40,084 nt of DNA from Fimbriimonadales bacterium (GCA_025061985.1 JANXAW010000032.1:1-40084), one strand, 5' to 3'; shown: positions 6,448 to 15,334, numbered from the stretch's first letter. Made by a program: numbers and translations. Notes: a model not told the origin generated them from the letters alone.

Positions 6448-9276
6448 ATGAGCCAAGCGTGGAAGGGTCCGCTGGAGCAGATCGACGAGTACCGCTGGCG
6501 AATCCCGAAAAGCTACAAGCCCGGTATGCGCGTGGACGGGCTGATTTTCGCCAGCAAAGAGATGATTGAGCACATCAAGCAAGACCAAGCGCCCGAGCAG
6601 GTGGCAAATGTGGCGTTTTTGCCCGGTATTGTGGGCTACTCGATTGCGATGCCCGATATCCACTGGGGCTATGGCTTTCCTGTGGGGGGTGTGGCGGCAA
6701 TGGACTTGGAAGAGGGCGTGATTTCGCCAGGGGGGATTGGCTACGATATCAACTGCCTGGCGCCTGACACGCGCGTGCTGACCGAGCATGGCTACTTCGT
6801 GGCGATTGGTGCGCTGGGCGAGGTGTGGCTGCGCGAGCGTGTTGCGTGCTTCCACTTAGCCGAGGGCAATCGCACCAGCGCGCCCGTGGATGCCCTATTG
6901 CAAGTGCGCCCCAACAACCCCGTCTACCGCTTGCGCACGCTGGCAGGCTATGAGGTGGTTGCCACCAGCGAGCATCCGTTTTGGACGCCAGCGGGCATGC
7001 GCCCCTTGAAGGCGTTGCGTAAAGGCGACCGCGTGGCGGTTTACCCATTTGAGGGCGTCGCTTACGAGCCACCTTCCAGCGAAACATTAGTCAGTCGCGA
7101 AGCTGTAGAAACGTACTTGCGAGGCATCGGTAAGTCGGGGCGCGCCGCCCGCCAGATAGTGCGCACGCTGGAGCGCCGAGGGCTGCTACCCTTGCGCATG
7201 GACTCGCCCCAACTGCCTTACCTAACGAGGCTTTTGGGTTACCTTACGGGCAAAGGCACACTGCGCTATGCAGACGGCTCGAGCAAAGGCGTCGCGGTGT
7301 TCTACGGCGAGCCGAACGACTTGGAGCGTATACGCGCTGATGTGGAGCAGTTAGGCTTCCGACCGTCGGCGACGCGTGGAAATGCCTTCACCGTCTCCAG
7401 CAGCGCTTTCGTGGCGTTGCTGGCGTGTCTAGATGCGCCATTGAGCGGGGGCGTGCAGCAAGCGCATCGCGTTCCCGCATGGCTTCGGCGCGCTCCGCGC
7501 TGGCTCCAGCGGCTGTACCTCAGTGGGCTGTTCAGCGCCGCGCTAAGCGCTCCCTGCGTAGCCAAGAACCGCCCTGCCACTTTCCGAGCGCCGACGCTAA
7601 GCCTTCACGAGGCGAAGCCAGTTGCCGAATCGAGCTGGGTGTTCCTGCGCGATATCCAGCAGCTGCTGCGCGAGTTCGGTATTCACACACGCCTGCTGCG
7701 ATGCCAGCGCAAAGCGGGGAATATTAGCCCGCCAGGGCAACGCTTCGCCTACTGCCGATTGCAGGTTCTAAACGACGATGCCAACCTCATCCGCCTTTGG
7801 AGCCAAATTGGCTACGACTACGCGCAGGCACACCACCGACAAGCGTGCTTGGCGGTCGCTTACCTACGCCTAAAGCAACAAGCAACTGCACGGTTGCACA
7901 CGGAGCACAGCCTCGAGGAGGGCAAGGGCGCACGCTTCTGCCTCCCGAAAGACTTTCCCACCTTCGCGGAGTTTTGCGCTGAAGCGCTTGCCAGCACGGA
8001 TGGGATGGTGTGGGATGTCATCCGAAGCGTTGAGATCGTCGCTTACACCGAGCCGTTCGTGTATGACCTAACGGTGCGCAAGCAGCATAACTTTATTGCC
8101 AACGGCTTTGTCGTTTCTAACTGCGGCGTGCGCTTGTTGCGCACTGACCTAACCGAGAAGCAGGTACGCCCGCGCCTGAAAGAGCTAGTCGACCAAATCT
8201 TTCGTGATGTACCTGCGGGCTTCGGCGGCGAGGGGCTAATCCGCGTGAACCGCCACGAGCTGCGCCAAGTGATGGTCAAGGGCGCGCACTGGATGGTGGA
8301 ACACGGCTACGGCTGGGAAGACGACCTTGCCCACACCGAAGCCAACGGCAGGCTCGAGATGGCTGACCCTGATGTGATCACCGAAAAAGCCATTGAGCGC
8401 GGCAAAGATCAGCTCGGCACGCTGGGCGGCGGCAACCACTTCCTTGAAATCCAAGTCGTAGACGAAATCTACGACCCCAAAGCCGCCGCGGCGATGGGCA
8501 TCACCCAAGTAGGGCAGGTCACGGTGATGATCCACACTGGCTCGCGCGGGTTCGGGCACCAAACCTGCCAAGACCACCTAGACATTATGGAAGTGGCGCA
8601 CAAGAAATACGGTATCACTTTGCCCGACCGCCAGCTGGCGTGCGCGCCCATCAAATCCGAAGAAGGGCAAACCTACCTGCGAGCAATGCACTGCGCAGCA
8701 AACTTCGCGTTTGCCAATCGCCAAGCGATTGCCCACTGGGTGCGCCAAGCGTTCGCGCGAATCTTCAAGTCCACGCCCGAGAGCCTAGGGATGTACCAAG
8801 TCTACGATGTGGCGCACAACATCGCTAAGATAGAAGAGCACGAGTGGGAGGGCAAGAAGATTCGCGTGTGCGTGCATCGCAAGGGCGCCACGCGCGCCTT
8901 CCCGCCAGGGCACCCCGAAACGCCCGCTGCGTATCGCGAAATCGGGCAACCCGTACTTATCCCCGGCGATATGGGGCGCTACTCGTTCGTGTTGGTGGGC
9001 ACCGAGGGCGCGATGCGCGAAAGCTTCGGTACCACCTGCCACGGCGCGGGACGCATGATGAGCCGCAAAGGCGCTCTGCGCGAAGCCAGAAAGCGCGACA
9101 TCGCTAAGGAGTTGGAGCAACAGGGCATCATCGTGCGCGCCCAAAACAAAGCCACCTTGGGCGAGGAAGCATCCTACGCCTACAAGGATGTTGCGGATGT
9201 GGTGGAAGTCGTACACAACGCAGGAATCGCCCGCAAGGTGGCACGCCTGCGCCCAATCGGGGTGGTAAAAGGATAG
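6448..9276 (+). CDS. rtcB: RNA-splicing ligase RtcB, intein-containing precursor
   Basis: RtcB is a manganese- and GTP-dependent RNA ligase that joins a 2',3'-cyclic phosphate or 3'-phosphate end to a 5'-hydroxyl, in RNA repair or tRNA splicing. The 942-residue precursor contains an intein at 103-558; removing it leaves a 486-residue enzyme, the normal family length. The extein parts show GGIGYDIN before the intein and CGVRLL after it, then LGGGNHFLEIQ and MIHTGSRGFGHQ (metal ligands), and CHGAGR, whose histidine carries the GMP in characterised RtcB. The intein separates the metal-binding Asp of DIN from the metal-binding Cys, so ligase activity should require splicing. No archease or rtcA gene is adjacent. 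Start is supported by a strong ribosome-binding site. Confidence 0.95.
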   Translation: MSQAWKGPLEQIDEYRWRIPKSYKPGMRVDGLIFASKEMIEHIKQDQAPEQVANVAFLPGIVGYSIAMPDIHWGYGFPVGGVAAMDLEEGVISPGGIGYDINCLAPDTRVLTEHGYFVAIGALGEVWLRERVACFHLAEGNRTSAPVDALLQVRPNNPVYRLRTLAGYEVVATSEHPFWTPAGMRPLKALRKGDRVAVYPFEGVAYEPPSSETLVSREAVETYLRGIGKSGRAARQIVRTLERRGLLPLRMDSPQLPYLTRLLGYLTGKGTLRYADGSSKGVAVFYGEPNDLERIRADVEQLGFRPSATRGNAFTVSSSAFVALLACLDAPLSGGVQQAHRVPAWLRRAPRWLQRLYLSGLFSAALSAPCVAKNRPATFRAPTLSLHEAKPVAESSWVFLRDIQQLLREFGIHTRLLRCQRKAGNISPPGQRFAYCRLQVLNDDANLIRLWSQIGYDYAQAHHRQACLAVAYLRLKQQATARLHTEHSLEEGKGARFCLPKDFPTFAEFCAEALASTDGMVWDVIRSVEIVAYTEPFVYDLTVRKQHNFIANGFVVSNCGVRLLRTDLTEKQVRPRLKELVDQIFRDVPAGFGGEGLIRVNRHELRQVMVKGAHWMVEHGYGWEDDLAHTEANGRLEMADPDVITEKAIERGKDQLGTLGGGNHFLEIQVVDEIYDPKAAAAMGITQVGQVTVMIHTGSRGFGHQTCQDHLDIMEVAHKKYGITLPDRQLACAPIKSEEGQTYLRAMHCAANFAFANRQAIAHWVRQAFARIFKSTPESLGMYQVYDVAHNIAKIEEHEWEGKKIRVCVHRKGATRAFPPGHPETPAAYREIGQPVLIPGDMGRYSFVLVGTEGAMRESFGTTCHGAGRMMSRKGALREARKRDIAKELEQQGIIVRAQNKATLGEEASYAYKDVADVVEVVHNAGIARKVARLRPIGVVKG
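6754..8121 (+). mobile_element. Intein in RtcB with degenerate LAGLIDADG endonuclease
   Basis: This 456-residue intein starts at Cys103 (CLAPDTRVLTEHGYF, block A). It has the block B histidine in TSEHPF (His176) and a block F of the form YDLTVRKQHNFIANG. It ends in Ser557-Asn558, just before the extein nucleophile Cys559. The penultimate residue, commonly histidine, is serine. A central domain of LAGLIDADG homing-endonuclease type is present, but both motifs are altered. LLGYLTGKG (262-270) has Lys269 where the catalytic acid belongs, and LSGLFSAAL (358-366) has Ala365. The element therefore probably still splices but no longer cuts DNA. Boundaries follow directly from the conserved RtcB sequence on both sides. 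Confidence 0.9.
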
Positions 9277-9282
9277 CCCCCG

Positions 9283-10082
9283 CTACCGCACGCCCTTAGC
9301 GCGCAGCAGCGCATCGATCCACGCAGCATCCTCAGGGGCAAAGGGCGGGGGCGGCGGCCCCTGACGGTAGTCAATCACATCTGCGTACGCGCCATCCTCA
9401 TAGCACTGGTTTGGCACAGCCTGCAAGTCTAAGCGCGCATAACCGTCGTCTGGAGCCAGCGGTATGGGGATTTCAGGGAGCGACTCGCGCACAGTACACG
9501 GATACAGCAAGAATCGCTCTGGCTTGCCGACCCAGCGTACGCTAATAAGGTAATGCCAAGGCGCGGTTGCGTGCTCGCTTACGCGCGCGTACGGTGGCGC
9601 CAGCGTGTACTCGCCCCCACGCAATAGGTCAATCTCCACCAAGTGGGTATCGGTTTGCAGGAGCTCGCTTTGCTTGCCCAGGTAAAGTTCGCGCCCTTTG
9701 GAGTTTGGCTCTTTGTTGGTGGGGCTGAGCACTTCAATAACCGTCACCACGCGGAAGCCCTGTTCGCGGTCAAGGATTTGCAGAAAGCCCTCGGTGTGCG
9801 ACTCCTCCGCCACCTCCAGCACGATAGGGGCGTTCGGCTGTACTTCCAACACGGCTACGCCTTCACGAGGCTGTTTCGTGCGTTCGTGCACCACGACATT
9901 GGGTGCAATTCCGCGCAGCACACGCTCTTATGTACACACGCTCTTCGATACTCACGTGGTAGCGCGGACGCAGTTGCTGCTGTAAGGCGTTTGCGGATGT
10001 ATGTAATCAGCGCGTGATGCACGCCACTCCAGAAACGCCTGTTCTCTAAGTAGGGGTCCATGGCAGGAAACGGGCTTGCCAC
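9283..10082 (-). pseudogene. DUF4058-family protein, broken by two frameshifts
   Basis: The reading frame begins with a GTG at 10082 and encodes ASPFPAMDPYLENRRFW and VHHALITYIRK, the N-terminal signature of DUF4058 (function unknown, common in cyanobacteria and hot-spring bacteria). It then leaves frame twice. Near 9988-9994 one extra base separates YIRK from ALQQQLRPRYHVSIEERVYI. Near 9926-9931 another extra base separates that segment from ERVLRGIAPNVVVHERT, which stays open to the stop at 9283. All three segments together give the expected length of about 265 residues. The gene keeps a TATAAT promoter and a GGTGA ribosome-binding site. The cause is either recent inactivation or base-calling error; homopolymers at the sites are short, which favours real decay. 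Confidence 0.75.
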
Positions 10083-10100
10083 AGAGGGTTCACCGCGCGA

Positions 10101-10106
10101 ATTATA
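10101..10106 (-). promoter_or_regulatory. -10 promoter element of the DUF4058 gene
   Basis: TATAAT in a GGTATAATTCGCG context on the minus strand, 18 nt before the GTG start, with GGTGA between. It lies immediately downstream of the aarF-family stop codon. Confidence 0.55.
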
Positions 10107-10110
10107 CCGA

Positions 10111-11769
10111 TCAATGGCGTTTACGCAAGATTGATATCAATAGCCATACACCCAGCACTGTTGCGCCGATGAAGCCGAGAATGGTCAGTGGCGTGGCATA
10201 GGGGATATCGCGCGTCGCGGGCAACAGCAACGCCAGCCCCACGATAAATGCAGCTACCAAAATGCTTAGCGACAGGCGCGTGACCATCGCATCAACGCGG
10301 TCAAGCGTTTCAGGCGACGCGCCAATCTGCGCTTCCACAGGCACCTTGCCCCGCTCCACGCTCTGGAGCCACTGCATCAGCATTATGGGCATCTCGCGCA
10401 GTACGTAGCGCCAAGTGTCCACCTGCTCGGCGATATCTTGCGCACTCAGCACAGGCAGCCACGCGGTTTTACTCAGCTGGCGCACAAACGGCTTGGATAC
10501 CTCAAACAGGTCGTAGTCGGGGTCTAACTGCCTGCCAATGCCCTCTAGCATCGCCAGCGTTTTGCCGACTAACCACAGGTTGCTCGGCAAGCGCACATGA
10601 TAGTGCCGACAAAGCTCGGTAAGGTCGTTCCAAAACTCGGTGAATCGGCTTTCTTTGAGCGTGCGCCCGCGATATTTGCTGATCACACGCTCCACAGCGC
10701 GCGCCAGCTTAGTGCGGTCAGTGTAGCGACTGAACGCGCCCATGCGGGCAAACACACTAAGGATGTTGTGGGTGTCTTGGCGCACGATTGCGATGTATAA
10801 GCGCGTAAGGCTGATACGATCTTCGTCGTTGAGCACGCCCACCATACCGAAATCCAGCACGCCGATGCGCCCGTCGCCTAAGATGAGATAGTTGCCAGGG
10901 TGTGGGTCGGCGTGGAAGAAGCCGTCTTCCAGCACTTCCTTGATGATAAGGCGTGAGGCACGTAGGGCGATTTCGCGCGTGTCGTGCCCCGCGGCGCGCA
11001 ATGCCTCCACATCGTCTACTTTGATGCCCTGCAGCCGCTCCATCACCAGCAGCCGCTCCGTGCAGTACTCTGTGTAGAAGGTGGGAATGTACACCTCAGG
11101 CTCGCTGGCGAAGTTGCGCCGAAACTGCTCGGCATTGCGTACTTCGCGACGATAGTCCAGCTCATTGAGCAGAGTAAACGCGAAGTCCTCTGCAATCGTT
11201 TCAGGGTCATACAGCTCACCCAACTGAGTGCGCTGTGCAAGGCTGGCGAGGTCGTGCAAAATCTCCAAGTCCAGCTCCACCACCTCGCGAATGTTGGGGC
11301 GCTGGATTTTCAGCACGACAGGTGTGCCATCGCGCAGCCCCGCCGCGTACACCTGCGCCAGCGAAGCAGAACCAATTGGTTGCGGGTCCACGTAGGCAAA
11401 CACTTCGCCGAGAGAGCGCCCCAACTCGCGCTCAATAAGGGGGCACATCACGCTCCACGGCTCAGGAGGCACGCTATCTTGGAGCTTGCGCAGCTCCTCA
11501 ATGAACGGCTCAGGCAACAGGTCTGAGCGTGTACTGAGAATCTGCCCCAGCTTGACAAAGGTTGGTCCCAGCTCTTCTAAGGCGAGGCGCAAGTGTTGGG
11601 CGGGTGACTCCAGCGGTTCGGGGGCGACTTGCAGCTCATCTCTGCTTAGGGCAAGCCGGCGATGCACACTAAGGTACTCCAACGCGCTGCCAAAGCCATG
11701 TCGCGCCAAGATGCCTACTACTTGGCGGTAGCGCTGCAGGCTCCGCACGCGCCGCGTAATCGGGCGCAT
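10111..11769 (-). CDS. AarF/UbiB (ABC1/ADCK) family atypical kinase
   Basis: A 552-residue member of the UbiB/ABC1 atypical kinase family, linked in other organisms to isoprenoid-quinone biosynthesis or lipid homeostasis. The signature KLGQ is at residues 73-76, in FVKLGQILSTRSDLLP. It is followed by VVLKIQRPN with the nucleotide-binding lysine, then HADPHPGNY and VLDFGMVG for catalysis and metal binding. Two hydrophobic helices close the C-terminus, as in UbiB, so it is membrane-anchored. Its ATG lies 5 bp after the phasin-like gene, with AGGGA upstream, so the two are one operon. No quinone-synthesis genes are nearby, so the substrate cannot be stated. Confidence 0.9.
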   Translation of the reverse strand: MRPITRRVRSLQRYRQVVGILARHGFGSALEYLSVHRRLALSRDELQVAPEPLESPAQHLRLALEELGPTFVKLGQILSTRSDLLPEPFIEELRKLQDSVPPEPWSVMCPLIERELGRSLGEVFAYVDPQPIGSASLAQVYAAGLRDGTPVVLKIQRPNIREVVELDLEILHDLASLAQRTQLGELYDPETIAEDFAFTLLNELDYRREVRNAEQFRRNFASEPEVYIPTFYTEYCTERLLVMERLQGIKVDDVEALRAAGHDTREIALRASRLIIKEVLEDGFFHADPHPGNYLILGDGRIGVLDFGMVGVLNDEDRISLTRLYIAIVRQDTHNILSVFARMGAFSRYTDRTKLARAVERVISKYRGRTLKESRFTEFWNDLTELCRHYHVRLPSNLWLVGKTLAMLEGIGRQLDPDYDLFEVSKPFVRQLSKTAWLPVLSAQDIAEQVDTWRYVLREMPIMLMQWLQSVERGKVPVEAQIGASPETLDRVDAMVTRLSLSILVAAFIVGLALLLPATRDIPYATPLTILGFIGATVLGVWLLISILRKRH

Positions 11770-11774
11770 ACACT

Positions 11775-12092
11775 CTATCCCTGCGAGGGCGCCTCCAGCT
11801 TCTGCAAAATGGCGTCCAGCTTGCGCTCCAACGCTTTAATGTCGGCGTGCGTAGGCAGCTGCAATTCTCTGAACACCTCTTGCACTTCCTCACGGATGAG
11901 GCGGCGCAGGGCGTTGCGTTCCTTCTCGCCGCGCTTGACCAGCTGCTCAATCATTTCAGAGGCTTCCTCACGCTGCGCTTGCCCGCGCTTGACCATCTCT
12001 TCCACGAGGTTCTGTGCCGTCTCGCGCGTGAGCGACAGCGCACCCAGCCCCATCAGCACGCCTTGCTCGAGGATCTCGCGTAGGGTTGCCAT
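11775..12092 (-). CDS. Phasin/PhaF-like coiled-coil protein
   Basis: A small (105-residue), charged, helical protein resembling the polyhydroxyalkanoate granule-associated (PhaF/PhaI-like phasin) family. The N-terminus GVLMGLGALSLTRETAQNLVEEMVKRGQ matches the usual amphipathic start of that family. The rest is a coiled coil with a conserved-looking RLIREEVQEVF. No PHA synthase is visible, so granule binding is not established here. It is the first gene of an operon with the AarF-type kinase, a pairing that I recall from other genomes. Start is supported by GGGGAGGG and a TATAAT box. Confidence 0.7.
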   Translation of the reverse strand: MATLREILEQGVLMGLGALSLTRETAQNLVEEMVKRGQAQREEASEMIEQLVKRGEKERNALRRLIREEVQEVFRELQLPTHADIKALERKLDAILQKLEAPSQG

Positions 12093-12111
12093 ACTCGCGC
12101 CCTCCCCGCGA

Positions 12112-12117
12112 ATTATA
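12112..12117 (-). promoter_or_regulatory. -10 promoter element of the phasin-aarF operon
   Basis: TATAAT in a GGTATAATTCGCG context on the minus strand, 19 nt before the ATG, with a strong GGGGAGGG ribosome-binding site between. It is nearly identical in sequence to the promoter at 10101-10106. Confidence 0.65.
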
Positions 12118-12122
12118 CCGAC

Positions 12123-14216
12123 TTAGCTAACGGTGGCTAAGATGAAGCGGTGGCGGAAGCGGTTCACAGCTTCGCGCAGGGCTGCGTGCTCGGGGCGGCT
12201 GAGGTCAGGGTCTTGCTCCAGCAGGCGGAAGGCCTCCTCGCGGGCTACCTCCAGCAGGCGCAAGTCCTTGATCACATCCGCCACCCGGAACGAGGGCGCA
12301 CCGCTTTGGCGCGTACCGAAAATCTCGCCTGGTCCCCGGATGCGGAGGTCTTCCTCAGCGATCAGGAAGCCGTTGTTGGTGCGCACCATGATTTCCATCC
12401 GCCGCCGCGCATCTTCGGACTTGGGATCGGCAATGAGCACGCAGTAGGATTGGTGGATACTGCGCCCGACACGCCCGCGCAACTGATGCAGCTGCGCCAG
12501 CCCAAAGCGGTCGGCATCCTCAATCACAATCACGGCGGCGTTGGGCACATCCACACCTACCTCAATCACCGTGGTGGAGACCAAGATGTCTATCTCGCCT
12601 GCGCGGAAGGCTTCCATCACGGCTTCCTTCTCGGCAGGGCGCATACGCCCATGCAGCAGCCCCACGCGCAGGTCAGGGAACACGTCTTTTTGCAGGTGTT
12701 CCGCCATCTCTTCGGCGGCGCGCACCTGCAACTTGTCCGATTCGTCAATCAGCGGGCAAATGATGTAGGCTTGTCGCCCTTGCTGCACGAGTTTGCGCAC
12801 GCCCTCGTACACCTTGATGCGTTCTTCAGGCAGCTTCCAGTGGGTTTTGACGGGCTTGCGCCCAGGGGGTAGCTCGTCGATTACCGACACATCAAGCTCG
12901 CCGTAGAGGGTGAGCGTCAGCGTGCGCGGAATCGGGGTCGCGCTCATCACCAGGATGTGGGGCATAACCCCTTTGTCGCGCAGGGCGGCGCGTTGCAGCA
13001 CGCCGAAGCGGTGTTGCTCATCTACAATTGCCAGCCCCAAGCGAGCAAAGCTCACGCCCTCCTGAATAAGGGCGTGCGTGCCTACTGCCACCATCCCGCG
13101 CCCCGTTGCAATCCGTTCGCGCGCTTGTTGGCGCTGGCGGCTGCTGAGCCTACCCACTAAAAGCTCCACTGTGATGCCCAGCGGTTGGAACAGCCGATGC
13201 AGGGTGATATAGTGTTGCTCTGCGAGGATTTCAGTGGGCGCCATGATTGCGGCTTGGTACTGGTTGTCTACCGCTGCCAAAATTGCTGCAGCCGCCACAA
13301 TCGTCTTGCCTGAGCCGACATCGCCCTGCAGGAGGCGGTTCATAGGATAGGGGCGTGCCATATCGCGCCAAATCTCACCGATCACGCGCTTTTGAGCATT
13401 CGTAAGTTCAAACGGCACAATCCGATGCAGCATCGCGTTGAGCCGTTCCGTGTCAATGCGCATCGCGATCCCATGCTCGTGCTGGTTCTGATAGCGCTGC
13501 AACCCCACGCCCAACTGCAGCAAGAAAAACTCTTCAAACACCAATCGGCGTCGCGCTGGCTCAATCTGGTCAAGCTCGTCAGGGAAGTGAATTTGCTGGA
13601 GGGCTTGCTGAATAGGGGGCAATCCCAAGCGTTGGCGGATGCTGGCGGGTATCAGCTCAGGTGCGCAGTGCGCATATTGCACAGCATTCCACAAGATTTG
13701 GCGCATGCGCTTCTGGCGAATGCCCTCGGTAAGCGGGTAAATCGGCACAATGCGGTTTACACTAAGCAAACTGTCGGGGTCAGCGCCATCGGGGAGGTCT
13801 TCCCATTCGGGGGTTTCCATTTGTAAGCCGAACGGATTGTCTTTGATGACGCCGTAGGCGACAATCAAGCGATCGCGCAGGTAGTAGAGCGTCTCGCGCA
13901 GGTAGGGTTGGTTGTACCAAACCAGCTCCAGTACGCCCGAGCCGTCGTCAATGTAGGCTTTGGTGAGCGTCATGTTGTTGCGCACCTTGATGTTGTCTAC
14001 CGTGATGAGCTTGCCCGCAACTGTGACGGCTTCGCCAGGGCGGACGTGTGCAATCTTGCGAAAGTGGCGGCGGTCTTCATAGCGACGTGGCAAGTGATAA
14101 AGCAAATCACCCAGCGTGTGGATGTTGAGCTTGCTTAGCACCTGCGCGAGCTTAGGACCTACCCCGCGCAGGAACTGCACCTCCGTTTCTAAGCTATACC
14201 CGCGCGTAGCTGGCAT
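12123..14216 (-). CDS. recG: ATP-dependent DNA helicase RecG
   Basis: RecG is a superfamily 2 DNA translocase that reverses stalled replication forks and processes branched recombination intermediates. This protein has about 697 residues. It starts with a helix-hairpin-helix-like region (LRGVGPKLAQVLSKLNI) and an OB-fold wedge domain. The helicase motifs follow in order: QGDVGSGKT (Walker A), VDEQHRFG (DEQH box), MSATPIPRTL (motif III), VIEVGVDVPNA and QLRGRVGRS (motif VI). I start it at the ATG at 14216 (MPATRG) rather than at 14276, because a TATACT box lies at 14227-14232, inside the longer version. That leaves almost no leader and no ribosome-binding site, so the mRNA is probably leaderless. 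Confidence 0.95.
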   Translation of the reverse strand: MPATRGYSLETEVQFLRGVGPKLAQVLSKLNIHTLGDLLYHLPRRYEDRRHFRKIAHVRPGEAVTVAGKLITVDNIKVRNNMTLTKAYIDDGSGVLELVWYNQPYLRETLYYLRDRLIVAYGVIKDNPFGLQMETPEWEDLPDGADPDSLLSVNRIVPIYPLTEGIRQKRMRQILWNAVQYAHCAPELIPASIRQRLGLPPIQQALQQIHFPDELDQIEPARRRLVFEEFFLLQLGVGLQRYQNQHEHGIAMRIDTERLNAMLHRIVPFELTNAQKRVIGEIWRDMARPYPMNRLLQGDVGSGKTIVAAAAILAAVDNQYQAAIMAPTEILAEQHYITLHRLFQPLGITVELLVGRLSSRQRQQARERIATGRGMVAVGTHALIQEGVSFARLGLAIVDEQHRFGVLQRAALRDKGVMPHILVMSATPIPRTLTLTLYGELDVSVIDELPPGRKPVKTHWKLPEERIKVYEGVRKLVQQGRQAYIICPLIDESDKLQVRAAEEMAEHLQKDVFPDLRVGLLHGRMRPAEKEAVMEAFRAGEIDILVSTTVIEVGVDVPNAAVIVIEDADRFGLAQLHQLRGRVGRSIHQSYCVLIADPKSEDARRRMEIMVRTNNGFLIAEEDLRIRGPGEIFGTRQSGAPSFRVADVIKDLRLLEVAREEAFRLLEQDPDLSRPEHAALREAVNRFRHRFILATVS

Positions 14217-14226
14217 GGTAAACAGG

Positions 14227-14232
14227 AGTATA
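14227..14232 (-). promoter_or_regulatory. -10 promoter element of recG (leaderless type)
   Basis: TATACT preceded by AGG, on the minus strand, ends 10 nt before the ATG of recG. Transcription would begin within about 4 nt of the start codon, and no Shine-Dalgarno sequence is present. Confidence 0.55.
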
Positions 14233-14264
14233 CCTCGTGAGGATGCGTGCTGAAGCGCATTAGG

Positions 14265-14270
14265 TACACT
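14265..14270 (+). promoter_or_regulatory. -10 promoter element of the E1 alpha gene
   Basis: TACACT preceded by AGG, 23 nt before the ATG at 14294. GGAGG at 14283-14287 provides the ribosome-binding site. The promoter is divergent from that of recG, about 32 bp away. Confidence 0.5.
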
Positions 14271-14293
14271 ATACACGCACGCGGAGGCAAAGC

Positions 14294-15322
14294 ATGAAGA
14301 CGACCAAACGCACGCGCACAGGTACGAACATGCAACCGCGCCAGCGAGCGTACACGCCTACGCCTCAGGAGCTTATAGAACTCTACAAGCAGATGCTGTT
14401 CATTCGTCGCTTTGAGGAGCACTGTGATAGGGCGTACCGCCAAGACAAGATCGGGGGCTACCTGCACCTTTACATCGGCGAAGAGGCGCTGGCAGTAGGG
14501 TTCATTCACCACTTGCGCCCCGAAGACCGCGTGTTGGGGCACTACCGCGACCACGCCTACGTGCTGGCATTGGGCAGCGACCCCCGCGCAGTAATGGCGG
14601 AACTCTACGGCAAAGTCACGGGTTTGTGCCGCGGCAAGAGCGGCTCAATGCACTTTTATGACAGGGCGAATCGGTTTCTTGGGGGTTATGCGATCGTGGG
14701 TGGCGTGGCAGGGATTGCAACGGGCGTTGCCTTCGCCCAGAAGTATCATGGAACGGGGGGCATTACCTTGTGCTTCTTCGGGGACGGCGCAATCAATGCG
14801 GGCATCGTGCACGAAGTAATGAACATGGCAGGGCTATGGAAACTGCCGATTGTGTTTATCTTAGAGAACAACAAGTACGCGATGGGTACGCCCGTGGAAC
14901 TGCACTCTGCCGTGACGGATTTGGCAAAGCGTGGCAGCGTCTACGGTTTCCCCAGCACGCGTATCGATGGGATGGACTTGTTGAATGTGCTGGACGAGGC
15001 GAAGCGGATCATAGACCACGTGCGCGAGACGGGCGAGCCGTATTTTGTGGAGGCGATTGTGTACCGCTTCGTGGGGCACGGCGCAGCAGATATCACCGAC
15101 CCTGGTGTGTACCGCACCCGTGAGGAAGTGGAGGAGTGGCGTAAGCGCGATCCCCTCATCACAACGCAGCGCTATCTGCTGGAGCAAGGGATTGCAACAG
15201 AAGCCGACCTTAAGCTATGGGACGAGGAAGCGCGTGCCCAGGTGGCGGCTGCTGCCCAGTTTGCGGATAACAGCCCTGACCCCGATCCTAGCGAACTCTA
15301 CATGCACGTGTTTGCAGACTAG
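14294..15322 (+). CDS. pdhA: Thiamine-diphosphate dehydrogenase E1 component, alpha subunit (PdhA-like)
   Basis: The alpha subunit of a 2-oxoacid dehydrogenase E1, most like pyruvate dehydrogenase or the related acetoin dehydrogenase. It binds thiamine diphosphate and starts oxidative decarboxylation of the 2-oxoacid. The 342-residue protein has RRFEEHC near the N-terminus and YRDHAYVLALG. The cofactor motif runs from GDGAIN at 163-168 to NNKYAMGT at 192-199, and FVGHGAADI is near the C-terminus. Normally the beta subunit, E2 and E3 genes follow, but here none is in sight and the next gene is convergent. The partner must therefore be elsewhere, or the substrate assignment is loose. Start is supported by GGAGG. 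Confidence 0.85.
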   Translation: MKTTKRTRTGTNMQPRQRAYTPTPQELIELYKQMLFIRRFEEHCDRAYRQDKIGGYLHLYIGEEALAVGFIHHLRPEDRVLGHYRDHAYVLALGSDPRAVMAELYGKVTGLCRGKSGSMHFYDRANRFLGGYAIVGGVAGIATGVAFAQKYHGTGGITLCFFGDGAINAGIVHEVMNMAGLWKLPIVFILENNKYAMGTPVELHSAVTDLAKRGSVYGFPSTRIDGMDLLNVLDEAKRIIDHVRETGEPYFVEAIVYRFVGHGAADITDPGVYRTREEVEEWRKRDPLITTQRYLLEQGIATEADLKLWDEEARAQVAAAAQFADNSPDPDPSELYMHVFAD

Positions 15323-15334
15323 GCAAGCTGTGGG

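Noticed and set aside
9410-9430. A TGGCACAGCCTGCA string as another sigma-54 promoter.
   Set aside because: The -12 element is not TTGC, and the string lies inside the DUF4058 coding region with no gene downstream.
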